Shown here piece by piece: positions 14,549-22,699 of a stretch of 64,000 nt of DNA. The stretch is from Desulfobulbaceae bacterium UBA2273 (lineage in GTDB: Bacteria > Desulfobacterota > Desulfobulbia > Desulfobulbales > Desulfurivibrionaceae). The notes under the pieces were generated by a model. That model ran no database searches. It was given only the letters and a program-made list of their open reading frames with translations, and was not told the DNA's origin. The translations under genes and the position numbers were made by a program. Within the stretch, counting starts at the first letter, position 1, and every line of letters starts with the position of its first letter. Where the stretch lies: positions 48,511-112,510 of the forward strand of contig DDWZ01000002.1 in assembly GCA_002347095.1 (NCBI GenBank), in the 5' to 3' direction.

Positions 14549-16393
14549 ATGGCTGAAAACGCAAACCAGCCGAGCCCCGCGTTTCGTCTGGGGCTGATCG
14601 CCATGCCCTGGGCGTTGTTCAACCGGCCCTCCGTGCAATTGGGCGCGCTCAAGGGCTATCTGGCCCAGGCCGAGCCGGACGTGCAGGTGCGCTGCCTGCA
14701 TCCGTATCTGGGGTTGGCCAAGTCCCTTGGTCTTGACCTCTATCGGGAAATCTCCCAGGATGTCTGGCTCTGCGAGGGGTTGTACGCCGGGTTGCTCTTT
14801 CCGGAGCAGCGCGGGGCGCTGCGTGGGTTTCTTGCTAAAAGGCTCAGGCGCTGCAAGGCTGCGGGCGACCATGATATAGAGAGCCTCTGGCACAAGGTGG
14901 AGGCGCATCTGCAGCACTGGCTTGCCCGGCAAGAATGGGAGCGGTTCGATCTCGTAGGCTTTTCCGTCTGCTTCAACCAATTGCTGGCCTCGCTTCTGGC
15001 GGCTAGATCGCTCAAGGCGCTGCAGCCGCAACTGCCCATCGTCTTTGGCGGCTCTTCCTGCGTGGCGGAAATGGGCAGTTCCCTGCTGGAATCTTTTCCC
15101 TGGCTCGATTACGTGGTGCACGGCGAGGGGGAGTTGGTGCTTGCCAATCTCTGCCAGGTGCTGGCCGGGCGCCAAACCGCCTTGGCGCCTCAGGTCTTGG
15201 CTCGGAATCGCCAGACACACGAAGAGGCATTCACCGGCTGCCAGTTCAAGAATCTTGCCGAGTTGCCTACCCCGGATTACGATGATTATTTTCTTGACCT
15301 GCGCCAAGAGTTTTCCGGGGAGCCCTTCGTGCCGGAGTTGCCGGTAGAATTTTCCCGGGGCTGCTGGTGGGGAAAATGCACCTTCTGCAATCTCAACCTC
15401 CAATGGCACGGCTATCGGGGCAAGAGTGCGGAGCAGATGGAGCGTGAGGTGCTGACCCTTTCCCAGCGGCATGGCTGCCTTGATTTCAGCTTTACGGATA
15501 ATGTGTTGCCCGGACGGGAAGCCGCGCCCTTTTTTGCCAAGATGGCCTCCGGCACACGGGATTTCCGCTTTTTTGCTGAACTCCGGGTCAACCAGCGGGG
15601 GGAAACCCTCAAGGGGTACAGGCAGGGCGGGCTGGTGGCGGTGCAGGCCGGGATCGAGGCTCTCAGCCAAGGGCTTCTTGAAAGGATGCGCAAGGGGGCC
15701 ACGGTCATGGAGAACCTGGCCCTGATGAAGGAGAGTGTTGCCCTGGGCATCCGGCTGGACGGGAATCTGATCACCGGCTTTCCCGGGTCCACCGAGGCGG
15801 AGGTGGCGGAAACCCTGGCCAATCTTGAGTATGTCCTGCCCTTTACTCCTCTGACCGGTGCGGCTTTTTTCCTCGGCCATGGCTCTGGGGTGGCTGAAAA
15901 TCCCCAAGATTACGGCATCCGCGCCATTGTTCAGCACCCGCACAATCGCAAGCTCTTCCCGCCGCACGTCTTGCCGGGCTTGACCCTGCTGCTCAACGAC
16001 TATCGCGGGGACAGGGCGCACCAGCGCAGGCTCTGGCAGCCGGTGGTCAAAAAAATCCGGGACTGGCAACGGTTTCATGCGGCGCGGCGCGGCCCGGCTC
16101 ATCTGGTTCCGCCGCTTTCCTACCGGGATGCGGGCAATCTGCTCATTATCCGCCAGGAGCTGCCCGGGCAGGCGACCCTGCATCACCGGTTGCGCGGTAC
16201 TTCCCGGGCCATCTATCTTGCCTGCGACACAGTGGTCGAGTTCGCTGCGCTTACCCGTCTGTTTCCCCAGCTCAACACGGCGCAGTTGGCAACTTTTCTT
16301 GAGGAGCTTGCGGCAAAACGGTTGCTCTTTGCCCAGGGAACAAGGTACCTTGCCCTGGCGGTGCATGCCACTGCCGCAGGAAACGGTGTATGA
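14549..16393 (+). CDS. B12-binding radical SAM protein, RiPP maturation type
   Basis: The 614-residue protein has a B12-binding-like N-terminal half (about 10-215; 'VGFSVCFNQLLASL', 'IVFGGSSC', 'DYVVHGEGE') and a radical SAM domain (about 262-480). The cluster motif is 'SRGCWWGKCTFC', with C272, C277 and C280 (CX4CX2C rather than CX3CX2C). The RGCWWG lead is typical of the RiPP maturation radical SAM family. The C-terminal 130 residues look like a winged-helix-type accessory domain. No precursor peptide gene is obvious nearby. It overlaps cobU by four bases, so it is coexpressed with cobalamin genes, which suits a B12 enzyme. The substrate is unknown. Confidence 0.88.
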   Translation: MAENANQPSPAFRLGLIAMPWALFNRPSVQLGALKGYLAQAEPDVQVRCLHPYLGLAKSLGLDLYREISQDVWLCEGLYAGLLFPEQRGALRGFLAKRLRRCKAAGDHDIESLWHKVEAHLQHWLARQEWERFDLVGFSVCFNQLLASLLAARSLKALQPQLPIVFGGSSCVAEMGSSLLESFPWLDYVVHGEGELVLANLCQVLAGRQTALAPQVLARNRQTHEEAFTGCQFKNLAELPTPDYDDYFLDLRQEFSGEPFVPELPVEFSRGCWWGKCTFCNLNLQWHGYRGKSAEQMEREVLTLSQRHGCLDFSFTDNVLPGREAAPFFAKMASGTRDFRFFAELRVNQRGETLKGYRQGGLVAVQAGIEALSQGLLERMRKGATVMENLALMKESVALGIRLDGNLITGFPGSTEAEVAETLANLEYVLPFTPLTGAAFFLGHGSGVAENPQDYGIRAIVQHPHNRKLFPPHVLPGLTLLLNDYRGDRAHQRRLWQPVVKKIRDWQRFHAARRGPAHLVPPLSYRDAGNLLIIRQELPGQATLHHRLRGTSRAIYLACDTVVEFAALTRLFPQLNTAQLATFLEELAAKRLLFAQGTRYLALAVHATAAGNGV

Positions 16394-16941
16394 TGAACAC
16401 ACACAGGATCGCCCAGCTCCCCGTGAAAAAACTGGTGATCGGCGGGTGCCGCAGCGGCAAGAGCCGCTACGCCGAGCAATGGGTTGCCCAAAATTTTTCG
16501 GACAAGGTCTTTGTCGCCACCCTGGAAGCCCGCAACGACGCGGAGATGGACCAGCGCATCGCCCTGCACCGGCAGAGCCGGGGCATCGGCTGGCTGACCG
16601 TGGAAGAGCCGCTGGATCTGGCTGGGGTGCTGGACAAAAACCAGACCGGCTCCGAGGTGTTTTTGGTGGATTGTCTGACCATGTGGCTTACCAACATGAT
16701 GATGCAGGATTTCAGCGACGAAAAGATTCAGGGGGAGGTCGCCCGGTTGTGCAAAACCGTGGCCAGTCTCGACACCTCGGTGGTCCTGGTTGCCAACGAG
16801 GTCGGCTTAGGCGTCGTGCCGGAATCGCCTCTGGGCCGCCGCTTCCGCGATCTGGCCGGGTGGACCAATCAGCAGATGGCCCTGGTCTGCGAGCAGGTGG
16901 TTTTCGTCGCCGCCGGCCTGCCTTTGCGGCTCAAGGGTTGA
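16390..16941 (+). CDS. cobU: Bifunctional adenosylcobinamide kinase / guanylyltransferase
   Basis: CobU phosphorylates adenosylcobinamide and then adds GMP, in nucleotide-loop assembly of cobalamin. The 183-residue protein has the P-loop 'GGCRSGKSRYAE' near residues 18-29, a catalytic-region 'ALHRQSRGIGWLTVEEP', 'LVDCLTMWLTN' and 'VANEVGLGVVP', all CobU signatures. The start overlaps the end of the radical SAM gene; ATG 16390 or ATG 16393 are both possible. cobD follows after two bases. Other cobalamin genes are not in the window. Confidence 0.95.
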   Translation: MMNTHRIAQLPVKKLVIGGCRSGKSRYAEQWVAQNFSDKVFVATLEARNDAEMDQRIALHRQSRGIGWLTVEEPLDLAGVLDKNQTGSEVFLVDCLTMWLTNMMMQDFSDEKIQGEVARLCKTVASLDTSVVLVANEVGLGVVPESPLGRRFRDLAGWTNQQMALVCEQVVFVAAGLPLRLKG

Positions 16942-16943
16942 AA

Positions 16944-18035
16944 ATGGAGACGAGTGTGATCAGCGCCCAGGGCGTCCATGGCGGGGATATTCTTTCCATG
17001 GCCAAACAGTTGGGCTGTGAAGTTGGCGATCTCATCGATATGAGCAGCAACCTCACCCCGTTGGGCATGCCCAGAGGACTGCGGGAAGCGCTGATTGACA
17101 AGTTGCCGGAGATCAGCTTTCTGCCGGAGAGCGGCAGCGAGACCCTGGTCAGACTCTTTGCCCGGAAATACGGCTGCGACCCTCGACAGGTTCTGGCGGG
17201 CAACGGCACCACCGAATTTATCTATGCGGTTCCTGCCAGCGTCCGGAGCAAGCGCGCCCTGGTGGTTGCCCCAACCTATGGCGACTACCAGACGGCTGGC
17301 GACTGGGCCGGGCTTGGGGTTGAGTTCTTTTTTCTCAAACCAGAGGAGGATTTCGCCCTTGATTTCAACCGTCTTTCCGGTTGCCTGACCGGGGGCGAGC
17401 TGGTGTTTCTCTGCAATCCCAACAACCCCACCGGCAGGGTGGTGGCAAGCCGGGTGCTGTTCGATTTCATCCTTGCCCATCCTGCCACGGAATTTCTCAT
17501 CGATGAATCCTATCTGCCTTTTGTGGATGAGCCAACCCTTGCCGGGTTGCCTCTGCCTGCCAACCTGTTGCTGCTCTGCTCCTCCTCGAAGATTTACGGC
17601 ATCCCCGGACTGCGCCTCGGCTTTCTTGTGGCCAGCGAGGAGAAGATGGCCCGCTTTGCCGCACACCGCAAGCCCTGGGGCGTGAACCGCATGGCCCAGG
17701 TGGCAGGGGAGTATCTGCTGGAGCATGGTGACGGGTATGTCCGGTCGGTGCGCGACTTTCTTGCCCGGACCCGGCCGGGTTTTGTCGCCGGGCTCGCGGC
17801 TCTGCCCGGGGTGCGGGTAATCCCCGGCTCGGCGAATTTCATCCTCTGCCAATTGACCGGCTCGCTGACCGCAGCCCAATTGCGGGAGGGCATGCTCGCC
17901 CAGCGCATCATGATCCGGGATTGCCGCAACTTCACCGGGCTGGATGATCACTATTTCCGGGTCTCGCTGCAAGAGCCCGGTCGCAACGAACGGTGTCTCG
18001 CCGCGCTTGCCGGGATCCTCGGAGAAAACCCATGA
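16944..18035 (+). CDS. cobD: L-threonine-O-3-phosphate decarboxylase-like aminotransferase
   Basis: The 363-residue class I/II PLP enzyme has 'DMSSNLTPLG' near residue 32 (the family's 'DFSxNxNPLG'), 'CNPNNPTGRV' near 157, 'LIDESYLPF' near 185 and the PLP-binding lysine K216 in 'SSSKIYGIPGLRLGF'. These match CobD/CobC enzymes, which make the aminopropanol phosphate linker of cobalamin. Histidinol-phosphate aminotransferase is the main alternative, but the position after cobU and the sequence style favour CobD. ATG 16944 lies two bases after the cobU stop. The 3' end overlaps the next gene by four bases. Confidence 0.88.
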   Translation: METSVISAQGVHGGDILSMAKQLGCEVGDLIDMSSNLTPLGMPRGLREALIDKLPEISFLPESGSETLVRLFARKYGCDPRQVLAGNGTTEFIYAVPASVRSKRALVVAPTYGDYQTAGDWAGLGVEFFFLKPEEDFALDFNRLSGCLTGGELVFLCNPNNPTGRVVASRVLFDFILAHPATEFLIDESYLPFVDEPTLAGLPLPANLLLLCSSSKIYGIPGLRLGFLVASEEKMARFAAHRKPWGVNRMAQVAGEYLLEHGDGYVRSVRDFLARTRPGFVAGLAALPGVRVIPGSANFILCQLTGSLTAAQLREGMLAQRIMIRDCRNFTGLDDHYFRVSLQEPGRNERCLAALAGILGENP

Positions 18036-18544
18036 GAATAGCGATCATCTCCGATACCCACGACCACATCCTCAACCTGCGGGCTGCGGTGAAATACTGC
18101 AATGCCTACAGCGTGAGCATGATCATCCATTGCGGCGATCTGATCTCTCCGTTCATGCTCGACGAGCTTGCCCGCTTCAGCGGGGCGGTGCATCTGATCT
18201 ACGGCAACAACATCGGCGACCAGCATGTCATCTCCCAGTCATGCGGGCTGCGCTTTCCCACGATCAGCCACCACGGCATCCTGGGCGCGGTGGAAGCCGG
18301 GGGGCTTAAACTTGCCTTTACCCATTATCCGCAGATGGCCCGCGGCATCGCCTGCCAGGGCATGTTCGACGTGGTGTGCTGCGGGCATAACCACCGCTAT
18401 CAGGTGGAAAAGGTCGGCGAGTGTCTGCTGGTCAATCCCGGCGAGCTGCTGGGCAAGGACGGGCAGCCCGGGTTCTGTATCCTGCAGTGCGAAACAAAAG
18501 AGGTGGAGCGGGTAGAGATCGGCTCCGCCATTGCTAATGATTGA
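18032..18544 (+). CDS. YfcE/MJ0936-type metallophosphoesterase
   Basis: The 170-residue protein shows the calcineurin-like metal sites in order: 'ISDTHDH' near residue 6, 'IHCGDL' near 41, 'YGNNIGD' near 64, and 'CCGHNHR' near 118. This fits the small YfcE/MJ0936 phosphodiesterases, whose physiological substrates are mostly unknown. ATG 18032 overlaps the cobD stop (ATGA), so it is the fourth gene in the run radical SAM-cobU-cobD-phosphoesterase. Nothing links it chemically to cobalamin; membership of the transcript is the only context. Confidence 0.92.
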   Translation: MRIAIISDTHDHILNLRAAVKYCNAYSVSMIIHCGDLISPFMLDELARFSGAVHLIYGNNIGDQHVISQSCGLRFPTISHHGILGAVEAGGLKLAFTHYPQMARGIACQGMFDVVCCGHNHRYQVEKVGECLLVNPGELLGKDGQPGFCILQCETKEVERVEIGSAIAND

Positions 18545-18586
18545 AGTCTTTATGAGAACAACAACTTTCAGGTGAGTGTGACGACA

Positions 18587-19816
18587 ATGACCGATAATGA
18601 TAAAAGCTTTGCCGAGATGTTTCAGGAAACCGCAGCCACCACCAAGGAACGGTTGCGGCCGGGCCAGAAGATCGAGGCCACCGTGGTGCGCATTGCCAGG
18701 GAATGGATCTTTCTTGATCTGGGCGCCAAGAGCGAAGGGGCGGTGGCCAAAAACGAATTCACCGATGCAGAGGGCAACCTGACTGTGGCCGAAGGCGACC
18801 GGGTGCAGGTTTATTTTCTGTCCGAGAAGAACAACGAGCGTTTGTTCACCGCCAAGGTGAGCGGCGGCGCGGTGGCCGGTCACCTCGACGAGGCGTGCCA
18901 AAACGGCATTCCAGTGGAGGGCACCGTGACGGGCGAGACCAAGGGAGGCTTTGAGGTGCGCTTTTCCGGCAGCGTCCGGGCCTTTTGCCCTTTTTCCCAG
19001 ATGGAGATGCGCCGGATCGAAAACGCCGAAGAATACATCGGCAAGAAATTTGCCTTCCGGATCACCAAATTCGGCGAGCACGGCAAGAACATCGTGGTTT
19101 CCCGCCGGGCTCTGCTCGAGGAGGAGCGGGCCCAGCAGAAGGAGGGGCTGCAAGAATCCCTGGCCGTCGGCCAGACGGTCAAGGGGGTCATCACCTCCAT
19201 CCGCGATTTCGGCGCCTTTGTCGATATCGGCGGCATCGAGGGATTGATCCCGGTTTCCGAGATCGCCTGGGGACGGATCGAGGATATCCATGAGCGGTTG
19301 GCCGTGGGTCAGGAGGTCTCTGTCACCGTGCTCAAGCTCGATTGGGACCAGGACCGCTACTCTTTCAGCCTCAAGGATTCCCTGCCCAACCCGTGGGAGG
19401 AGATCGGCGGGATGTTCCCCGAGGGCAGCGTCGTCACCGGCAAGGTTGTTCGTCTCACGGAATTCGGCGCCTTTGTTTCGCTTGCCCCGGGCATCGACGG
19501 CCTGGTGCATATCTCCAAACTGGGAGCGGGACGGCGCATCAGTCATCCGCGCGAGGTCGTGCAGGTGGGGGATGCCCTTGAGGTGAAGATCGACAGTGTG
19601 GATTCTGAGAAAAAACGGTTGTCCCTTTCCTTGCCCCTGCCTGCCAAGGCTGAGGGGGGTGAGGCTGCCAAGGCAGGGGGCAAAAAAGACAAAGGCGCGG
19701 GTGAGGGCGAAAACCGGGATGATTTTCGTCAGTACATCGCGGAAAAGAAGAAGGATGCCAAACCCATGGGCACCTTTGCCGATCTGTTCGGCAAAGGGAA
19801 GGGGCAGGGGAAATAA
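18587..19816 (+). CDS. S1 RNA-binding domain protein (four S1 repeats)
   Basis: The 409-residue protein contains four S1 OB-fold repeats at about residues 30-100, 115-185, 197-270 and 285-355; the second is the most divergent. The third ('ITSIRDFGAFVDIGGIEGLIPVSEI') and fourth ('VVRLTEFGAFVSLAPGIDGLVHISKL') are textbook S1 sequences. A Lys/Glu/Gly-rich tail follows. It resembles shortened ribosomal protein S1-like factors found beside the true S1, with a likely role in RNA binding or translation. AGGTGAG at 18570-18576 sets ATG 18587 as start; an in-frame GTG at 18572 overlaps it. It follows the phosphoesterase by 42 bases. Confidence 0.92.
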   Translation: MTDNDKSFAEMFQETAATTKERLRPGQKIEATVVRIAREWIFLDLGAKSEGAVAKNEFTDAEGNLTVAEGDRVQVYFLSEKNNERLFTAKVSGGAVAGHLDEACQNGIPVEGTVTGETKGGFEVRFSGSVRAFCPFSQMEMRRIENAEEYIGKKFAFRITKFGEHGKNIVVSRRALLEEERAQQKEGLQESLAVGQTVKGVITSIRDFGAFVDIGGIEGLIPVSEIAWGRIEDIHERLAVGQEVSVTVLKLDWDQDRYSFSLKDSLPNPWEEIGGMFPEGSVVTGKVVRLTEFGAFVSLAPGIDGLVHISKLGAGRRISHPREVVQVGDALEVKIDSVDSEKKRLSLSLPLPAKAEGGEAAKAGGKKDKGAGEGENRDDFRQYIAEKKKDAKPMGTFADLFGKGKGQGK

Positions 19817-19874
19817 CCCGGGGGTGCGGTCTGTGTGCTCTATTTCTCCCGGACCGGGAGAGTTGACCTTAGCG

Positions 19875-20276
19875 TCAGCAACCGTCGTTAGGATCCTGGC
19901 TGTTTGCAGCCCAGCGGTACAGGTAGTCGTTGAGTTTCAGTTGCTGTTCCAGGGTAATGCCATCCCAGGCGCCTTGTTTGGCGCATTTCGGCGAGCGGGT
20001 TTCAAAGATCCGGTTCCAGCCCGTCGAGTTTTTTGATTCCACCCAGAGAAAGGGGGCGCCTGTATCGTTGTTGCGGGTGTGGCAACTCTTGCAGACATCC
20101 TTGAAGAGCTTGCCGCCCTCGCCCCAGGGGCGGCTTTCCCATTCCAGCGGCCCGTCGTTGAGAACCCGGCAGGTCTGGGTGGTGGCGTCGTAGCGGGTTT
20201 TGGGAGCAGCGGCCGCCTGGTTGCTCAAGGCGGGAATAAGGAGCAGGGCGGCGAAAAAAAGTGCGAAGTGCTTCAT
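19875..20276 (-). CDS. Small periplasmic monoheme c-type cytochrome
   Basis: ATG 20276 follows AGGAGG and encodes 133 residues with a signal peptide (about 1-23, ending 'QAAAA'). One heme-binding motif, CKSCH at 62-66, is present. The mature chain has no methionine and no second histidine, so the usual distal ligand is absent; a five-coordinate or unusual ligation is inferred. Other cysteines at about 36, 106 and 133 could form a disulfide. Related small cytochromes occur in sulfur-metabolising Desulfobacterota, but the partner is unknown. The gene is divergent from a TetR regulator, with an operator-like palindrome between the promoter and the start. A minus-strand promoter is at 20322-20350. 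Confidence 0.85.
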   Translation of the reverse strand: MKHFALFFAALLLIPALSNQAAAAPKTRYDATTQTCRVLNDGPLEWESRPWGEGGKLFKDVCKSCHTRNNDTGAPFLWVESKNSTGWNRIFETRSPKCAKQGAWDGITLEQQLKLNDYLYRWAANSQDPNDGC

Positions 20277-20296
20277 GGATGTCCTCCTGTTTTTTC

Positions 20297-20312
20297 TGTA
20301 CCGAACGATACA
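20297..20312. promoter_or_regulatory. Operator-like palindrome between cytochrome and TetR genes
   Basis: TGTACCGAACGATACA fits TGTAnCGnnCGnTACA, a 16-bp palindrome with 12 matching positions. It lies just downstream of the predicted cytochrome transcription start (about 20315) and upstream of its ribosome site, a good place for repression by the divergent TetR protein. Confidence 0.55.
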
Positions 20313-20321
20313 ATATAAAGT

Positions 20322-20350
20322 ACCATATAAGTCATGTTTTATAGTGTCAA
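20322..20350 (-). promoter_or_regulatory. Promoter of the small cytochrome gene
   Basis: On the minus strand TTGACA (complement of 20345-20350) is 17 bases from TATGGT (complement of 20322-20327). Transcription would begin near 20315, directly at the palindrome 20297-20312. Confidence 0.55.
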
Positions 20351-20398
20351 TTGTTTTTCTTGATCGATTGGTAAAGAAATTATTGGTAGGGGGAATCC

Positions 20399-20986
20399 GT
20401 GGCGCGGTCAAAGGGGTTTGATGAAAACCAGGCGCTGGAGGCGGCATTGCGTCTTTTTTGGGAAAAGGGCTATGCCGCAACATCGCTGCAAGACCTGGAA
20501 AAGGGAATGGGCTTGAACCGGGCCAGCATCTACAACGCCTTTGGCAACAAGCGCAGCCTGTTCAAAAGATGTTTGGCCCGCTATGTGAGTCGGGTGGAGG
20601 CTAAGCTTGGCAGTATTACCGGGGCGGCGGCGTCAGCGCGGGAAGCGATTAAGAATTGGCTGGCCTTTGTTATTGATTTTCACTTCAGCCCGGAAACGCC
20701 CGGCGGATGTCTGGTGATCCTTTCCGCGCTCGAGCGCTATCAGCATGACCGGGAAACCAAGGACATGGTGGCGGCATTGTTTCGCCACGAGCGGGAAGTG
20801 ATGGTGCGGGTTCTTGAACAAGGGGTGGAGCGGGGAGAATTTCCTGCGGGATTTGATTGTGCCGGAGCGGCCTGGGCGATCACCGCGGCCACGTCGGGGA
20901 TGGTTGTGCTGGCCATGGCGGACGCTCCGGTGAGTGCGCTGCAGGAGGTTTCCATGTCGACTTTGCGGCTGCTCGACGGGAAGTGA
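20399..20986 (+). CDS. TetR/AcrR-family transcriptional regulator
   Basis: The 195-residue protein begins at GTG 20399 after GGGGGAA. Its N-terminal 60 residues hold the TetR helix-turn-helix ('FWEKGYAATSLQDLEKGMGLNRASIYNAFGNKRSLF'). The C-terminal ligand domain with 'GGCLVILSALER' and 'ATTSGMVVLAMA' resembles the group of TetR proteins that respond to reactive electrophiles or redox compounds. It is divergent from the small cytochrome and probably represses it, and perhaps itself, through the palindrome at 20297-20312. The ligand is not predictable. Confidence 0.93.
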   Translation: MARSKGFDENQALEAALRLFWEKGYAATSLQDLEKGMGLNRASIYNAFGNKRSLFKRCLARYVSRVEAKLGSITGAAASAREAIKNWLAFVIDFHFSPETPGGCLVILSALERYQHDRETKDMVAALFRHEREVMVRVLEQGVERGEFPAGFDCAGAAWAITAATSGMVVLAMADAPVSALQEVSMSTLRLLDGK

Positions 20987-20992
20987 GCCGGA

Positions 20993-21150
20993 TTATCCGG
21001 GCGCTTCCAAAACCTTGCGCACCGTTTGGGCCAGTTCCCGCCCCGAGACCGGGTTCGTCAGGACAAAGGCTTCCAGGGCGTGTGCAAAAAGGGGCAGAGC
21101 CTTGGCGCTGCCGCCGCAAGCGGTGAGCTGGTACTGGTAGCCAGGATTTT
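20993..21150 (-). pseudogene. Remnant of a response-regulator receiver C-terminus
   Basis: In one minus-strand frame, about 50 codons ending in a stop at 20993-20995 read '...AHALEAFVLTNPVSGRELAQTVRKVLEAPG'. This looks like strand 5 and helix 5 of a receiver domain ('KPxSxxELxxxVRxVLE'), with the usual Lys-Pro changed to Asn-Pro. No start codon or N-terminal two thirds is present, because the frame runs back into the rlmB 3' end. It is most simply the tail of a decayed gene. Confidence 0.4.
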
Positions 21151-21156
21151 GCAGGA

Positions 21157-21912
21157 TCAGCGGCGGCCCTGCCGCTGGCGGACGACCTCAAAAAGAATGA
21201 CCCCGGCGGCAACGGAAGCGTTGAGGGAGTTGAGACTGCCGGCCATGGGGATGGAGACCAGCTCGTCGCATTGCTCGCGAACCAGGGGGCGCATGCCCTT
21301 GTCCTCGCCGCCTATCACCAGGCAGACGGGGCCTGCGAAGGAGGTCCCGTACACGGTGTTTTTTGCCTCGCCTGCCGCTCCGTACACCCAAAACCCTTTT
21401 TCCTTAATGGCCTGCAGGCTGGTAACCAGGTTGGTGACCAGGCAGAGCTTGAGATGGGCCATGGCTCCGGCTGCCGCCTTGGCGGCGGTGGCGTTGAGCG
21501 GGGCCGACCGGTCCTTGGGCAGGATGATGCCGGTTGCCCCGGCTGCCGCGGCGCTGCGGATGATGGCCCCCAGATTGTGCGGGTCCTGGATGGAGTCCAG
21601 CGCCACGATGAGGGGCTGTTCCTCTTCCTTGGCCTTCTTGAGCAGTTCATGCAGACTGCAGGTGGACACCGGCGCTGTTTTCGCCAGCACCCCCTGATGG
21701 GTTTTGTCCGGAGAGCTGGGGAAGCGCTGGCCGGGTAAAAAGCGGATTTTGACCCCCTGCTCTTGGGCCAGGGCGATGATCTCCTGGAGCTTGGCTCCGC
21801 CCTTGCCTTGCTGGATGACGATTTCCCGCACTTTTTTGGGCTGCAGCCGCAGCAGTTCGAGGATGGGATGGATGCCCCAGAGGATGTCGTCAGTGTCCGG
21901 CGGGTTGCTCAT
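21157..21912 (-). CDS. rlmB: 23S rRNA (guanosine-2'-O-)-methyltransferase RlmB / TrmH family
   Basis: The 251-residue SPOUT enzyme has an N-terminal substrate-binding domain ('GIHPILELLRLQPKKV') and a C-terminal knot with the three SpoU motifs: 'LDSIQDPHNLGAIIRSAAAAGATGII', 'LVIGGEDKGMRPLV' and 'IPMAGSLNSLNASVAAGVILFE'. RlmB methylates G2251 of 23S rRNA at the 2'-O position; other TrmH-family targets cannot be excluded. ATG 21912 is the only ATG at the family position; a TTG at 21927 is an alternative. The upstream region is an AAGGTTA-type repeat, so no good ribosome site is visible. Confidence 0.92.
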   Translation of the reverse strand: MSNPPDTDDILWGIHPILELLRLQPKKVREIVIQQGKGGAKLQEIIALAQEQGVKIRFLPGQRFPSSPDKTHQGVLAKTAPVSTCSLHELLKKAKEEEQPLIVALDSIQDPHNLGAIIRSAAAAGATGIILPKDRSAPLNATAAKAAAGAMAHLKLCLVTNLVTSLQAIKEKGFWVYGAAGEAKNTVYGTSFAGPVCLVIGGEDKGMRPLVREQCDELVSIPMAGSLNSLNASVAAGVILFEVVRQRQGRR

Positions 21913-21923
21913 GGCTGAAAGGC

Positions 21924-22100
21924 TCAAGGTTAAAGGTTAAAGGTTAAAGGTGCAAGGCCTCGCAGATAAACGTGCGAGATTCCGATCCCGTATTTCTGGA
22001 AGATGGGTCAACACTGAAACCCGGCTTTCGCCGGGTGAGCGCAGGTCCGACCTTTAGCCTTGCGCCTTGAACCTTTCACCTTGCGCCTTTAACCTTCTCC
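21924..22100. repeat. AAGGTTA-type short repeats in inverted arrangement
   Basis: The left block (about 21924-21960) has AAGGTTA repeated in tandem. The right block (about 22056-22100) has TTAACCTT/GCGCCTT units in inverted orientation. Between them lies a short hairpin (ACCCGGC with GCCGGGT, 22018-22036). The right block supplies the last codons and stop of gmk. It is analogous to, but different in sequence from, the TCAGCAC-type repeats elsewhere in the window. Confidence 0.65.
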
Positions 22101-22699
22101 CAATCAATGGGGTGGCCATCCGGGCTGCGGCGCCCTTTGCAGCGTTCGGCGATAACCACGGCGCGCAGGGTATCCACCGCCTCATCCAGCCGGTCGTTGA
22201 CCACCAGATAGTCGTAACGTTCTGCATCCGTCATCTCCAGCCGGGCGTTGCGCAGGCGCAACTGCACGGTTTCCTCGGGATCAGTGCCCCGGCCCCGCAA
22301 CCGTCGTTCCAGCTCCGCCCAAGAAGGCGGGGCGATGAAGAGGAATACGGCGCCAGGGTGCCCGCAATCACGAAGCTGCCGGGCTCCCTGGACATCGATG
22401 TCGAGAAAAACGTCGATCCCCTTGGCTTGCTGGGCCTCGATGGCCGCCCGGCTGGTGCCGTAGAGATTGCCATGCACCTCGGCCCATTCGAGAAAGGCTT
22501 GATCGGCGCGCATCCCTTCAAAGGTCGCCCGATCGACAAAGTGGTACTCCCGGCCGTTGCTCTCTCCGGGGCGCGGGGCGCGGGTGGTGTGCGACACGGA
22601 AAAAGCGAGGTTGTCCACCTCGGCCAGCAATTTTTTGAGGATGGTGGACTTGCCCGCACCGGAGGGCGCGGAGATGACAAACAGATTGCCTCGGCTCAT
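22076..22699 (-). CDS. gmk: Guanylate kinase
   Basis: Gmk phosphorylates GMP to GDP with ATP. The 207-residue protein has the P-loop '[15 protein letters not shown]' (about 10-24), the GMP-binding '[20 protein letters not shown]' (about 36-55), 'GNLYGTS' and '[11 protein letters not shown]'. Length is normal. ATG 22699 overlaps the stop of the RemA-like gene (ATGA). The last residues ('VKGAR' and stop) come from the adjacent repeat block, suggesting that the original C-terminus was trimmed or replaced without damage to the core. It is the last gene of the operon hldE1-yicC-remA-gmk. The supply of GDP/GTP also links it loosely to ppGpp metabolism. Confidence 0.97.
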   Translation of the reverse strand: MSRGNLFVISAPSGAGKSTILKKLLAEVDNLAFSVSHTTRAPRPGESNGREYHFVDRATFEGMRADQAFLEWAEVHGNLYGTSRAAIEAQQAKGIDVFLDIDVQGARQLRDCGHPGAVFLFIAPPSWAELERRLRGRGTDPEETVQLRLRNARLEMTDAERYDYLVVNDRLDEAVDTLRAVVIAERCKGRRSPDGHPIDWEKVKGAR

